From the NCBI GenBank assembly GCA_021732995.1, contig JAKFWA010000131.1, positions 1 to 64,000 on the forward strand: DNA of 64,000 bases, read 5' to 3'. A model generated the notes under the pieces. That model was given only the letters and a program-made list of their open reading frames with translations. It did not search any database and had not been told where the DNA came from. The DNA comes from Planctomycetaceae bacterium. Its GTDB lineage: Bacteria; Planctomycetota; Planctomycetia; Planctomycetales; Planctomycetaceae. Every line of letters begins with the position of its first letter. Positions within the stretch are counted from its first letter, which is position 1. This document shows positions 1 through 7,521 of the stretch, one piece after another. Made by a program: the position numbers and the translations under genes.

Positions 1-4
1 CCGA

Positions 5-35
5 CCCCTCTCCCCGGAAATACCGGGGCGAGGGG
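5..35. repeat. GC-rich inverted repeat, CCCCTCTCCCC type (copy 1)
   Basis: A 13-base arm at 5-17 (CCCCTCTCCCCGG) faces an arm at 23-35 (CCGGGGCGAGGGG) across a short loop, with one mismatch. The same element, with the same mismatch, occurs at 32782-32806, so it is a dispersed repeat family and not a chance hairpin. It is not followed by a T-run, so it does not look like a terminator. Confidence 0.7.
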
Positions 36-101
36 AGTAGTCGTGCGCAATGGCCGAGCGGAGTTCCAATGAACGCACTGCGAGTCCTGATGTGCAAAAA
101 C

Positions 102-137
102 AAAAAAAGCACCGGCGAAGTTATCCCTCGCCGGTGC
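102..137 (-). terminator. Rho-independent terminator, minus strand
   Basis: The arm GCACCGGCGA (109-118) pairs perfectly with TCGCCGGTGC (128-137). On the minus strand the hairpin is followed by seven T (102-108 read as A on the plus strand). It lies about 155 bases beyond the stop of the PRC-barrel gene and is the natural end of that transcript. A second hairpin without a T-run sits closer to that gene, at 251-278. Confidence 0.8.
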
Positions 138-250
138 CTTCGAACATGAAACGAATCCGAAGCGTGCCAAAGCCGCTCAGCTAAATCGACCTCAGCGTTC
201 ACTTCGGATTCTAAGCTTCGTTGCTGTCCAGCATGAGATTGTTGAGAAAT

Positions 251-278
251 CGCCAGCGCACTCGGGCGTGTGCTGGCG
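251..278. repeat. Hairpin just downstream of the PRC-barrel gene
   Basis: The arms CGCCAGCGCAC (251-261) and GTGTGCTGGCG (268-278) pair with one mismatch that is G-U compatible in RNA. It lies 14 bases beyond the stop codon of the minus-strand gene. There is no T-run, so it may be a 3' stabilising structure or an attenuator-like hairpin ahead of the true terminator at 102-137. Confidence 0.5.
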
Positions 279-291
279 ACTCGAACGGGCC

Positions 292-1050
292 CTAACGGGT
301 CCCGTCCTTGTAAAACACATCGACATCCACAGACCACTTGGGATTAGCGATGTCCGGGAAGTGATTCTTGTCGAATCCCGGAGCGTTCTTCAGACGCTCC
401 TTGTCGACGTTCAACACAAAGTGGAACTTGTCCTTGGCGTCGTTCTCATACTTGACGTTCAGGGCATCCCATGGAATGGCGAACCACTTGTCGCCAACTC
501 CCAGAAAGCCCCCGAACGACAATACCGCATAGCTGATCTTGCCCCGGTGAGGATCGAGAACGATCTCTTCGATCTTACCCAGGTTTTCGTTAGAGCGGTT
601 CATGACTGACGTGCCGATGATCTTGCTGGCGCGAGCCGACTCTAAAGTCGCTGACGGAACAAGGTCCTTATCCCGGACAACCGGATCTCGTGTGACTTTC
701 ACACCGTCAGATCGAACTTCGATGGTTGTCCTCTTGACGTCTTTGGTGCCAGGACGAGCGGCCAATTCAATGGCCATTTCCTTGCCACCGCGATCGCCGA
801 CCAACACGTCCACCGTGTCACCCTTCTTGAGATCCTCAAGCTTGGCTGTTTTGCCTTCTCGAGTGATCTTGGCATCCGATGCCACATCATGCGTGTGCTT
901 GTTGGATCCATCCATGTTAGTCATGGTCAGCTTATTGTTATTCGCTTCGACCACTTTACCTTCATGCCTCTCGGCAGCTATTGCCCCGACAGCGAGGCAG
1001 CCAGTCAAAGCCAGAGCGGCTAAGACTCGCGATGTCATTCGTTGAATCAT
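292..1050 (-). CDS. Secreted PRC-barrel domain protein
   Basis: 252 residues. The start is the ATG at 1050, because AGGAGG lies six bases upstream and the protein then begins with a clean signal peptide (MIQRMTSRVLAALALTGC, cut near AIAA). Residues about 25-90 form a small beta domain with the pattern VVEANNNKLTM...GDTVDVLVGD. Residues about 120-220 are a PRC-barrel (ASKIIGTSVMNRSNENLGKIEEIVLDPHRGKISYAVLSFGG). PRC-barrels bind partner proteins or RNA; in secreted bacterial proteins the role is usually unknown and often linked to stress. It lies next to a glutaredoxin-like gene and a CsbD gene on the same strand, which suggests a stress group, by inference only. An in-frame upstream start at 1086 is possible but has no ribosome site. 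Confidence 0.85.
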   Translation of the reverse strand: MIQRMTSRVLAALALTGCLAVGAIAAERHEGKVVEANNNKLTMTNMDGSNKHTHDVASDAKITREGKTAKLEDLKKGDTVDVLVGDRGGKEMAIELAARPGTKDVKRTTIEVRSDGVKVTRDPVVRDKDLVPSATLESARASKIIGTSVMNRSNENLGKIEEIVLDPHRGKISYAVLSFGGFLGVGDKWFAIPWDALNVKYENDAKDKFHFVLNVDKERLKNAPGFDKNHFPDIANPKWSVDVDVFYKDGTR

Positions 1051-1131
1051 GACGATCCTCCTCTTTGAAATAGAAATTGCCGACAACCCCCATCCAGCAT
1101 CGAGGTCGCAGCGACGGACGTTTCCCAGATG

Positions 1132-1368
1132 TCAGTTCATCAGAGCGTCTTCCAGCTTCCTGCGATCAAAACCGACGATCACTTCGCCATCGACCACGAT
1201 GGTGGGAGTTAATTCGGTATGCAGTTGATCAAACTCATTGAGTGCTTCCGCACCATGAGTAATATCCTTAGGCGTAAAGCAGATCCCTTGCTGATAAAGG
1301 AAGTCCATGGCTGCCTCGCAGCCAGCGCACCCAGGTGCGTGATAGACCAAGACTCGTTTACCTGCCAT
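1132..1368 (-). CDS. Glutaredoxin-like thiol protein
   Basis: 78 residues beginning MAGKRVLVYHAPGCAGCEAA. The start is the ATG at 1368, preceded by AAGGGA; the longer reading from 1392 adds only eight unconvincing residues. The CxxC redox pair (CAGC) follows the first beta strand, as in glutaredoxins. The segment LTPTIVVDGEVIVGFD holds the cis-proline (TPT) and the GFD turn typical of the thioredoxin fold. The size fits a minimal glutaredoxin. It probably reduces protein or glutathione disulfides in the cytoplasm, but the substrate cannot be told. It lies between the PRC-barrel and CsbD genes on the same strand. Confidence 0.85.
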   Translation of the reverse strand: MAGKRVLVYHAPGCAGCEAAMDFLYQQGICFTPKDITHGAEALNEFDQLHTELTPTIVVDGEVIVGFDRRKLEDALMN

Positions 1369-1433
1369 AAGTTCCCTTTCAGTTGCAAACAATGCGCCGC
1401 TGCCAGAGGTAAAAAAGGTTCATCAAGCGGGGA

Positions 1434-1652
1434 TTATGGAGCCCGGCTCGGAGCTCCGTAGCCCGAACACAACTTCTCGACTTCCCGCTCGGCCTGTTCG
1501 CGCGTCAGGTCGTACCGAGCCTGCAAAGTGCCAACGAGCTGATCCCATTCGCCATCGATGACTTCCAGTTCATCGTTGGTCAGCAGGCCCCAGTTCTCCT
1601 TGATGCGCCCTTTTAACTCCGTCCAGTTACCCGAGATCTGATCCCAACCCAT
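1434..1652 (-). CDS. CsbD family stress protein
   Basis: 72 residues. The N-terminus MGWDQISGNWTELKGRIKE matches the CsbD pattern (W..I.GNW...KG..KE.WG.LT.D), followed by the characteristic DGEWDQLVGTLQARYDLTREQAE. CsbD proteins are small, charged, helical proteins of unknown mechanism that are often made under general stress. The start is supported by AGGAG ten bases upstream. It heads a run of three small minus-strand genes (CsbD, glutaredoxin-like, PRC-barrel) that may respond to the same stress; gaps of about 65-80 bases leave open whether they share a transcript. Confidence 0.9.
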   Translation of the reverse strand: MGWDQISGNWTELKGRIKENWGLLTNDELEVIDGEWDQLVGTLQARYDLTREQAEREVEKLCSGYGAPSRAP

Positions 1653-2206
1653 TGTGAGTCTCCTGGCAGGAGGACGGGAGCGCCGCGACGACGAGATGTC
1701 ACGCGACAGTTCGGTGAAGCAAAGGGAGACATTGCAACGCCAGTGCCACCTTGCGGAGCAATTGGACGGTTAACCCAGAATTTATTGATCGGCGAAGATT
1801 GCTGAACGCTGAGTGATAATATGCATTTATCGAGCGTCACGGGTTTCGCCTGACGCGCAGTCAGCCGCAACGAGTTTGCCTCGTTATGCGGTCCAGTTGT
1901 CGCACGTGAGAGGATCTGACGGCAGATCGTGTCCGCTCGATGCGAGGGAAAAACCATCGTTTTCGACGATCTACGGGCTGCCACCTTGATGAATCGGAAG
2001 CGTCCGATGCTCGCAGATTCGTCAAAACTCGGGGCGAGGCTGATAACCCGCTGACCGCTCCGGCACACGGATGCTCACATGACCTGCGATCGAGTTGATT
2101 CATGCCCCAAGCGTAGCGCAGTTTGCTCCAGCAAAGTGAGTTCGATCGCGACACAGGGGCGATCAAAAGGTCGCCTGAGTCGACGACCGCGAGCACAAGA
2201 GAGAAG
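1653..2206. other. Gene-poor stretch between CsbD gene and tRNA-Thr
   Basis: About 550 bases. Open frames exist on both strands, but they are arginine/serine-rich, overlap each other and lack a ribosome site or recognisable fold, so none is called. It must hold the promoters for the CsbD gene and is transcribed away from it; no clear hairpin or operator was seen. Confidence 0.4.
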
Positions 2207-2278
2207 GCCATCACTCGGACTTGAACCGAGGACCTACGCTTTACGAAAGCGTCGCTCTACCGACTGAGCTATGATGGC
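2207..2278 (-). tRNA. tRNA-Thr (anticodon CGT)
   Basis: Read on the minus strand the cloverleaf is complete. The acceptor GCCATCA pairs with TGATGGC, the D arm is GCTC-AGTCGGTA-GAGC, and the anticodon arm is ACGCT-TTCGTAA-AGCGT with CGT in the loop. The T arm is CTCGG-TTCAAGT-CCGAG. CGT reads the threonine codon ACG. The 3' CCA is not encoded. It is 72 bases long and no other tRNA was seen in the window. Confidence 0.95.
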
Positions 2279-2416
2279 GTGCTCGAAGCGGGCGGGAATC
2301 TAGTGGCCTCTGCCAGATGCGGCAAGTCGTACTCCCGGACTGCCTCAGTTTGACCGGCAGCGGTTGAATCCGACCGCGGTAGCCGGCTAATGACGTGACG
2401 CCTCCTGGAGAATTGC

Positions 2417-2854
2417 ATGTCGGCTTCGTCTGCGGATTGGAATCCTTTCACTGACATCACCCTGCCGCCCAAACCGCTGGGGGCCCACTGGCTGCTGGAT
2501 CTGTTCGGTTGCCCGGCCGAACTGCTCAATGACATGGCGGCGGTAGAGAGCCAACTGCGTGCGGCCATCGAGCAGGCCCGCTTCACGCTGCTCAAAATCG
2601 CCACTCATCAGTACGAGCCTCAAGGCATCACGGCGATCGCGCTCGTTGCTGAGTCTCATCTCGCCATCCACACCTGGCCCGAGCACGGACATGTGGCGAT
2701 CGACTTCTTCACCTGCGGCAACGACGCCGGTCTCAGTTCCGTCTGCGACGAACTCATCCGCCAGTTCGGAGCGACCAAGCACTCCCTGATGGTCCTCAAA
2801 CGCGGCGATCTGTCCGCGCGGCGTATCACCGTGGCCTGGGCTCCGCCGAGCTAG
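2417..2854 (+). CDS. speD: S-adenosylmethionine decarboxylase proenzyme
   Basis: 145 residues. This is a pyruvoyl enzyme that decarboxylates S-adenosylmethionine to give the aminopropyl donor for spermidine synthesis. The self-cleavage site is visible as AESHLAIHTWPEHG: cutting between Glu79 and Ser80 would turn Ser80 into the pyruvoyl group. His85 and Cys100 (FFTCG) sit at the usual processing and proton-donor positions. The length fits the short prokaryotic class, apart from about 20 extra N-terminal residues. No spermidine synthase or arginine/ornithine decarboxylase gene lies next to it, so the rest of the pathway must be elsewhere. The start ATG has GGAG ten bases upstream. Confidence 0.93.
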   Translation: MSASSADWNPFTDITLPPKPLGAHWLLDLFGCPAELLNDMAAVESQLRAAIEQARFTLLKIATHQYEPQGITAIALVAESHLAIHTWPEHGHVAIDFFTCGNDAGLSSVCDELIRQFGATKHSLMVLKRGDLSARRITVAWAPPS

Positions 2855-2989
2855 ATTCATTGCCGGTTGAGTAAGCCCTGGCATCAGATCGGGTAGTTGC
2901 AGCGTGCTGATCCGCGAGTGAAACTGAAGGCGCGAAGCTTCGATATTCGACGTTCAGCCTGACAAACTTTTGAAAGGTAGAAGCCCGAC

Positions 2990-4417
2990 GTGGACAATCA
3001 GACGAAGTCGCAGGGCGCAGGAGAACCCTCGCGTGACGAGTCCCTCGACTCGCATTCCGAGCATACCCGCCAAGCCACATGGTGGCTGCGACCGAGGGTG
3101 GTGGTCCTCGCTTGCCTGGGAATGTTGCTCCTCGGGTCTCCCTTGCTGGTGCGAGGCTACCGTCTTGGTCGAGTACCACAAACCGCGGAACCCTTCGACA
3201 CGCGAGCGTTGCTCAGTTTCTCATTGCCAGATGAGCAAAACGCCTATGTCGAGTTTCGGCAGGCTTCCGCGCTCATGACGTGGATTGCCAATGAGCATCG
3301 CAAGGAACTTGACGATGCGATGGACGGCGACTGGAGCGTCGCGTCCGAAGCTGTTCGCAACTGGCTCGATGATAACCGCCCCGCACTGGAGCTATGGAAG
3401 CAGGGGGCGGCGAAGCCCGATTCTCAAACGCCGCTTGGACCCGAGTTGGATAAAGCTGGGGTGACCGGCCGGGAGTTCAGGTATCAATCACCACACCGTC
3501 TGATCTACCTTGAGGCGATGCGCCTGCTGGCTGAAGGACAGCCCAAAGACGCTCTGGAACTGCTCTTGGTGGGCTTCCGTTGCAGCCATCACATCGGTCG
3601 TCGCACAGACCACATGGGACGGCTGCATGGATTTGGGTTTGAGGGGACGATGACTCATGGAATCGTCAAGTGGGCGCAACACCCAACTGTGACCAGCGAA
3701 CTTCTGCATCAGGCCCAGCTCGAACTCGAGAAGGTACATCAGCAGGAGCCTCCGCTGAGTCTTTCATTCCAGGTCGAGTACCTGCGAATTCTGGCCGACA
3801 TTCGGTCTGCGATCAGGCGTGAGGGTGACCCGGCGTGGGACGCAAAGCCGCACTGGCAAAGAATGGGCGAATTGGCTTACGGAGTCATCGGTGAGCCTGA
3901 AGTCAGCGAACGCTGCTTGAAGCACGTTTTTCGCAATCGGTTGAGCCAGGTTGATAAGCCGGTACGTCAACGCACCAGGCAATCGGGATCTCACGGCTAC
4001 TTCGAGCCAGATCCGTCGCGGCCCCACCTGCCGCAGCCGAGCCAACTCGATGGATGGATCAATCACGCGTACTTTGGTGAGAACTATATCGATTCCGAGG
4101 CGATCATTCTCCCGGCAGCCCGTCGTATGGAAGCTCGGTACGCATTGCGAAAGACCATACTCGCGCTGGAACTATATCGACGGCAGCATGGTAACTATCC
4201 AGAAACACTCGCCGCGCTTGCTCCGGATTTGCTGTCAGAGATTCCTGATGACGTGCTCGAGAATACTCCCAAGCCGCTCAAGTACCGCAAGGACGGGGAC
4301 AACGCGAGGTTGTGGAGCGTCGGCGACGATGGGGTCGATCACGGCGGTGATCTGGAGAGGTATAAAGACTACGGACACATTTTAGGGCCGCGCAAGGCCG
4401 AGCAAAGGACTGACTGA
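2990..4417 (+). CDS. Tandem paralog 1: membrane-anchored protein with pseudopilin-like C-terminal block
   Basis: 475 residues, GTG start. I do not recognise a named family. Visible layout: a short charged cytoplasmic N-terminus; one membrane helix at about residues 37-55 (VVVLACLGMLLLGSPLLV); and the block RGYRLGRVP...EPFDTRALLSFSLPDEQNAYVEF. A helical middle follows, with GEPEVSERCLKH and QVDKPVRQRTRQ, then a C-terminal block LALELYRRQHGNYPETLAAL...IPDDVLE...PLKYRKDGD..LWSVGDDGVDHGGD. That last block resembles the C-terminal half of type II secretion pseudopilins (helix ending HG.YP, then a small sheet with SxGxDG). It is the first of four paralogs in a row. Function unknown; it probably acts outside the membrane. 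Confidence 0.85.
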   Translation: MDNQTKSQGAGEPSRDESLDSHSEHTRQATWWLRPRVVVLACLGMLLLGSPLLVRGYRLGRVPQTAEPFDTRALLSFSLPDEQNAYVEFRQASALMTWIANEHRKELDDAMDGDWSVASEAVRNWLDDNRPALELWKQGAAKPDSQTPLGPELDKAGVTGREFRYQSPHRLIYLEAMRLLAEGQPKDALELLLVGFRCSHHIGRRTDHMGRLHGFGFEGTMTHGIVKWAQHPTVTSELLHQAQLELEKVHQQEPPLSLSFQVEYLRILADIRSAIRREGDPAWDAKPHWQRMGELAYGVIGEPEVSERCLKHVFRNRLSQVDKPVRQRTRQSGSHGYFEPDPSRPHLPQPSQLDGWINHAYFGENYIDSEAIILPAARRMEARYALRKTILALELYRRQHGNYPETLAALAPDLLSEIPDDVLENTPKPLKYRKDGDNARLWSVGDDGVDHGGDLERYKDYGHILGPRKAEQRTD

Positions 4418-4480
4418 ACCGCACTCGAGCAGCTTCGTATTTGTTGCTTGAAGTCGGCCTGGAAGGTGGAAAGTTCGCAA

Positions 4481-5926
4481 GTGGATCAGATACCAGATTC
4501 AAGTTTTTCAGACTCAACTGAAGATCGGAAGGAGCTTCCGCCGCCTCAAGCTCTTGTTCAACCAGTGCGCAGACCGTGGCTCCGGTTCTTGAAGCTGCGA
4601 TATCTGGGGCTGCTCATCCTGGCCACGCCCCTCATGCTATGGGCCTTTCGAATCAGCCGGATTCCAACAGCATCCGAGCCCTTTGACACGCAAGCGGTAC
4701 TCAACTTCGTGGTTCCAGATGAGCAGAATGGAAACATCGAACTGCGAATCGCGGAGAGCCTTTTCATCCCGTTAACCCGAGAGGAAAGCGATGAGTTTGA
4801 GAAGTCGGGCGACGATTCCTGGGAGAACAGTCCTGACTCGATTCGTCAGTGGGTCGAGAAGAATCAGATTGTTATCGAGCTTTGGCAGCAGGCCGCGCAG
4901 AAGCCAGATTCTCAACCTCCGCCCAGAACCGGTGCGCATCTTACAGAGAGTGATAACGTCAAGAATTATCGATCGATGACTCGTTTACTCACGGTAACGG
5001 CGTTGCGTCTGCGAGCGGAGGGGTATGCTGATCAAAGTTTTGGGCTGCTTCTCTGTGGTCTCCGATGCGCGCATCACCATGCTCGCAGGGGAGACAATGT
5101 GGAGCGGCTTGTCGGAATATCAATTGAAGCGATCCTGTCCCATCATCTGGTCATGTGGGCTCAAGACCCGGCGGTTACGGTGGATTTGCTGGTTCACGCT
5201 CAGAACGAACTGCAGCGGGAGCACGAGCGACGGCCGCCGCTCCGTCTCACGCTTGAGCAGCAGTACTTGATGAGCAGAGATCGAATTCGCTCCGAATCGC
5301 GCCATGAAGTCGATTCGGAAGGGCGAGTTAACAGGCCTCGTGCGCAGAAGTTTGGAGAACTGATCTTTGCGATGCTCGGCGAACCTGCCTTAGGCGAACG
5401 CGCACTGAATCACGCGTATGGCAATTATCTGCCTCACATCGACAAGCCACGCCACCAAAGACCTGCGATGTCGGAGCAGTATTCGTTTTACGAGCCAGAA
5501 CCTGGAGACTTTGCTCAGCCGAGCGCCCAGCAAATCAACGACTGGATTGGATGCTCGATCTTTGGCATTCTGGTCTTTCCGGCGAAAGACCTCGTCAGCG
5601 CCACGGATCGCATCATCGACCGGCACCAACTACGCAGGACAGCTCTGGCGTTGGAAATATATCGCCGACAGCACGGTGACTATCCAGATGCACTCGACGC
5701 ACTAATCCCGGAACTCTTGCCAGAGATGCCAAACGACCTCTTTGAACCCACGCCGAAACCGCTGAAGTACCGCCGTGAGGGAGTCCGGGCAAAGGTGTGG
5801 TCTGTCGGCGCGGATGGCATCGATCAGAGTGGGCAGATTGATACCTTCAAGGACTATGGGTATTCGTTAGGACCGATGGAAACGAACGAAGATTTACGAG
5901 ATGGCGCCTCGAATAAGAGGATGTAG
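4481..5926 (+). CDS. Tandem paralog 2: membrane-anchored protein with pseudopilin-like C-terminal block
   Basis: 481 residues from the GTG at 4481. This start was preferred to the TTG at 4448 because the resulting VDQIPDSS start matches the VDNQTKSQ start of paralog 1. The order is the same: single membrane helix (YLGLLILATPLMLWAF), then EPFDTQAVLNFVVPDEQNGNIELR, a helical middle with GEPALGERALNHAYGNYLPHIDKPRHQR, and ALEIYRRQHGDYPDALDAL...MPNDLFEPTPKPLKYRREG...VWSVGADGIDQSG at the end. It begins 63 bases after paralog 1 ends and is probably in the same transcript. Unlike its sisters it carries a divergent hydrophobic edge to the helix and has lost the RGY motif that follows it. Function unknown. 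Confidence 0.85.
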   Translation: MDQIPDSSFSDSTEDRKELPPPQALVQPVRRPWLRFLKLRYLGLLILATPLMLWAFRISRIPTASEPFDTQAVLNFVVPDEQNGNIELRIAESLFIPLTREESDEFEKSGDDSWENSPDSIRQWVEKNQIVIELWQQAAQKPDSQPPPRTGAHLTESDNVKNYRSMTRLLTVTALRLRAEGYADQSFGLLLCGLRCAHHHARRGDNVERLVGISIEAILSHHLVMWAQDPAVTVDLLVHAQNELQREHERRPPLRLTLEQQYLMSRDRIRSESRHEVDSEGRVNRPRAQKFGELIFAMLGEPALGERALNHAYGNYLPHIDKPRHQRPAMSEQYSFYEPEPGDFAQPSAQQINDWIGCSIFGILVFPAKDLVSATDRIIDRHQLRRTALALEIYRRQHGDYPDALDALIPELLPEMPNDLFEPTPKPLKYRREGVRAKVWSVGADGIDQSGQIDTFKDYGYSLGPMETNEDLRDGASNKRM

Positions 5927-6010
5927 GCTTCGAGCCGCTGCCGGCAAATGGATGGAGCAGATCGAAAAACATCGACTCCACCGCGTTGATTTTGACTGTG
6001 GACAATTCAA

Positions 6011-7426
6011 GTGACTTCGGACCAAACTCCATCGCACAGCCCGGAACAAGCCACAGAGCTGAACACGCGGCGAAACCGTTGGCTGGCGTGGTGGCTGCGG
6101 TCGAAGGTGGCGATTCCTTCGTTCCTGCTATTGCTTCTTCTGGCGTCTCCGCTGTTGCTCCGTGGCTATAATCTCGGCCAGGTGCCCGTTGCGCCAGAAC
6201 CATTTGATACCCAAGCAGTGCTCAATTTCGTGGTTCCCGATGAACGCAACGCCTACATCGAATTCTGCAAGGCGGGTGCAGTACATGTGAAACTGCCCCG
6301 TGGTGAAGAAGAGAATTATGACAATTCAAGGAACCGCCCTTGGAGCGACGTCGCTCCGTCGATTCGTCAATGGGTGACGGACAATCAAGCCGCAATCGCT
6401 TTGTGGAACAAAGGAGCCGAAAAGCCGGATGCTCAGCCAACGCGTATCAGTGATCAGGCTGTTGACGTTTTTTCGCCGGTTTACTTCGAAGCGCTCGACT
6501 ATCGCTATTTGATTCGGTTTGAGGCTGTGCAGCTGCAAGCAGAACAGGGGCCTGAGGATGCGTGGAGATTGCTGCGGAATGGATTGCGAGTCGGCCATCA
6601 CATTACGAGGTACGCCACCACAAGTGAGCTGTTAGCTGGGTTCATGATTCAGGCAGCGGTTACTCAATACATCGTCGACTGGACACGCGATTCGGCTGTG
6701 ACGCAGGTCGTATTGATGCAGGCACAGAAAGACCTGGATGGCGAACCATCGCCTGCATCGGGCCTCGCTGCGGCGTTTCAAATGGACTATCTGGTTGCGT
6801 GTAAAACATTGAGGAGGCCAATTTCCAATTGGAGCAGCCTATGGCTCTATGCCTGTGGCGAACCGGAACTTTCACTGCGTTGCATGAACCACGCCTACCG
6901 GAATTATCTGCGCGAAGTGGATAAGCCGCGCCGTGAACGTACGCCGCAATTTGAGCCATATGGTTTCTTCGAGCCAAAGCTTATGCCCGGTATCGTGGAG
7001 CCAAGTGTTGCTCAGTTGGACGACTGGATCGATCAGACCATGCTGATCCCGGCCATCGCTGATGCGGTGCAATTCGGTGAGATCATCATGCTGGCTGCCG
7101 ACGAAGCTGAAGCTCGAAGGTCACAACTCAAGACGGTGCTGGCCTTGGAAGCCTATCGGCGTGAGCATGAACGCTATCCCGAGTCCTTATCACAGCTTGT
7201 CCCGACGTTCATGGCTGCCATCCCGGATGACCCTTTCGCCTTATTGCCTGCACCGCTGAGGTACCGCAGCGACGGCACGCACGCGACCATCTGGAGCATC
7301 GGCCGGAACCAGATCGATGACGCTGGAAGCATCGACTACTCGCAAGACTACGGTTACATCCTCGGCCCACGGGAGACGAAATCCGGGACCGAGCCCAGAG
7401 GCGAAACAATCAAGAACCCGGATTAA
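6011..7426 (+). CDS. Tandem paralog 3: membrane-anchored protein with pseudopilin-like C-terminal block
   Basis: 471 residues, GTG start. One membrane helix (IPSFLLLLLLASPLLLRGYNL), then EPFDTQAVLNFVVPDERNAYIEF, a middle with GEPELSLRCMNHAYRNYLREVDKPRRERTP, and the C-terminal block LALEAYRREHERYPESLSQLVPTFMAAIPDDPF...PLRYRSDG..ATIWSIGRNQIDDAGS. Just before the start, in another frame, lies a GTG-GAC-AAT string like the start of paralog 1. This suggests that the 5' end has been altered by a small indel since duplication. It is separated from paralog 2 by 84 bases. Function unknown. Confidence 0.85.
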   Translation: MTSDQTPSHSPEQATELNTRRNRWLAWWLRSKVAIPSFLLLLLLASPLLLRGYNLGQVPVAPEPFDTQAVLNFVVPDERNAYIEFCKAGAVHVKLPRGEEENYDNSRNRPWSDVAPSIRQWVTDNQAAIALWNKGAEKPDAQPTRISDQAVDVFSPVYFEALDYRYLIRFEAVQLQAEQGPEDAWRLLRNGLRVGHHITRYATTSELLAGFMIQAAVTQYIVDWTRDSAVTQVVLMQAQKDLDGEPSPASGLAAAFQMDYLVACKTLRRPISNWSSLWLYACGEPELSLRCMNHAYRNYLREVDKPRRERTPQFEPYGFFEPKLMPGIVEPSVAQLDDWIDQTMLIPAIADAVQFGEIIMLAADEAEARRSQLKTVLALEAYRREHERYPESLSQLVPTFMAAIPDDPFALLPAPLRYRSDGTHATIWSIGRNQIDDAGSIDYSQDYGYILGPRETKSGTEPRGETIKNPD

Positions 7427-7521
7427 GTGTTCTGGAATCAGTTCGCACATTGATGCGGCCAGTCACTCAGGCTCATGATCTTGATGTCGGGTTTCAGAAA
7501 ACCTCGAAAGCGGACGATTTG

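Noticed and set aside
1613-2214. Minus-strand frames between the CsbD gene and the tRNA
   Set aside because: They overlap each other in different frames, are Arg/Ser-rich and lack any recognisable fold.
2079-2267. Plus-strand frame across the tRNA
   Set aside because: It is antisense to a complete tRNA cloverleaf.
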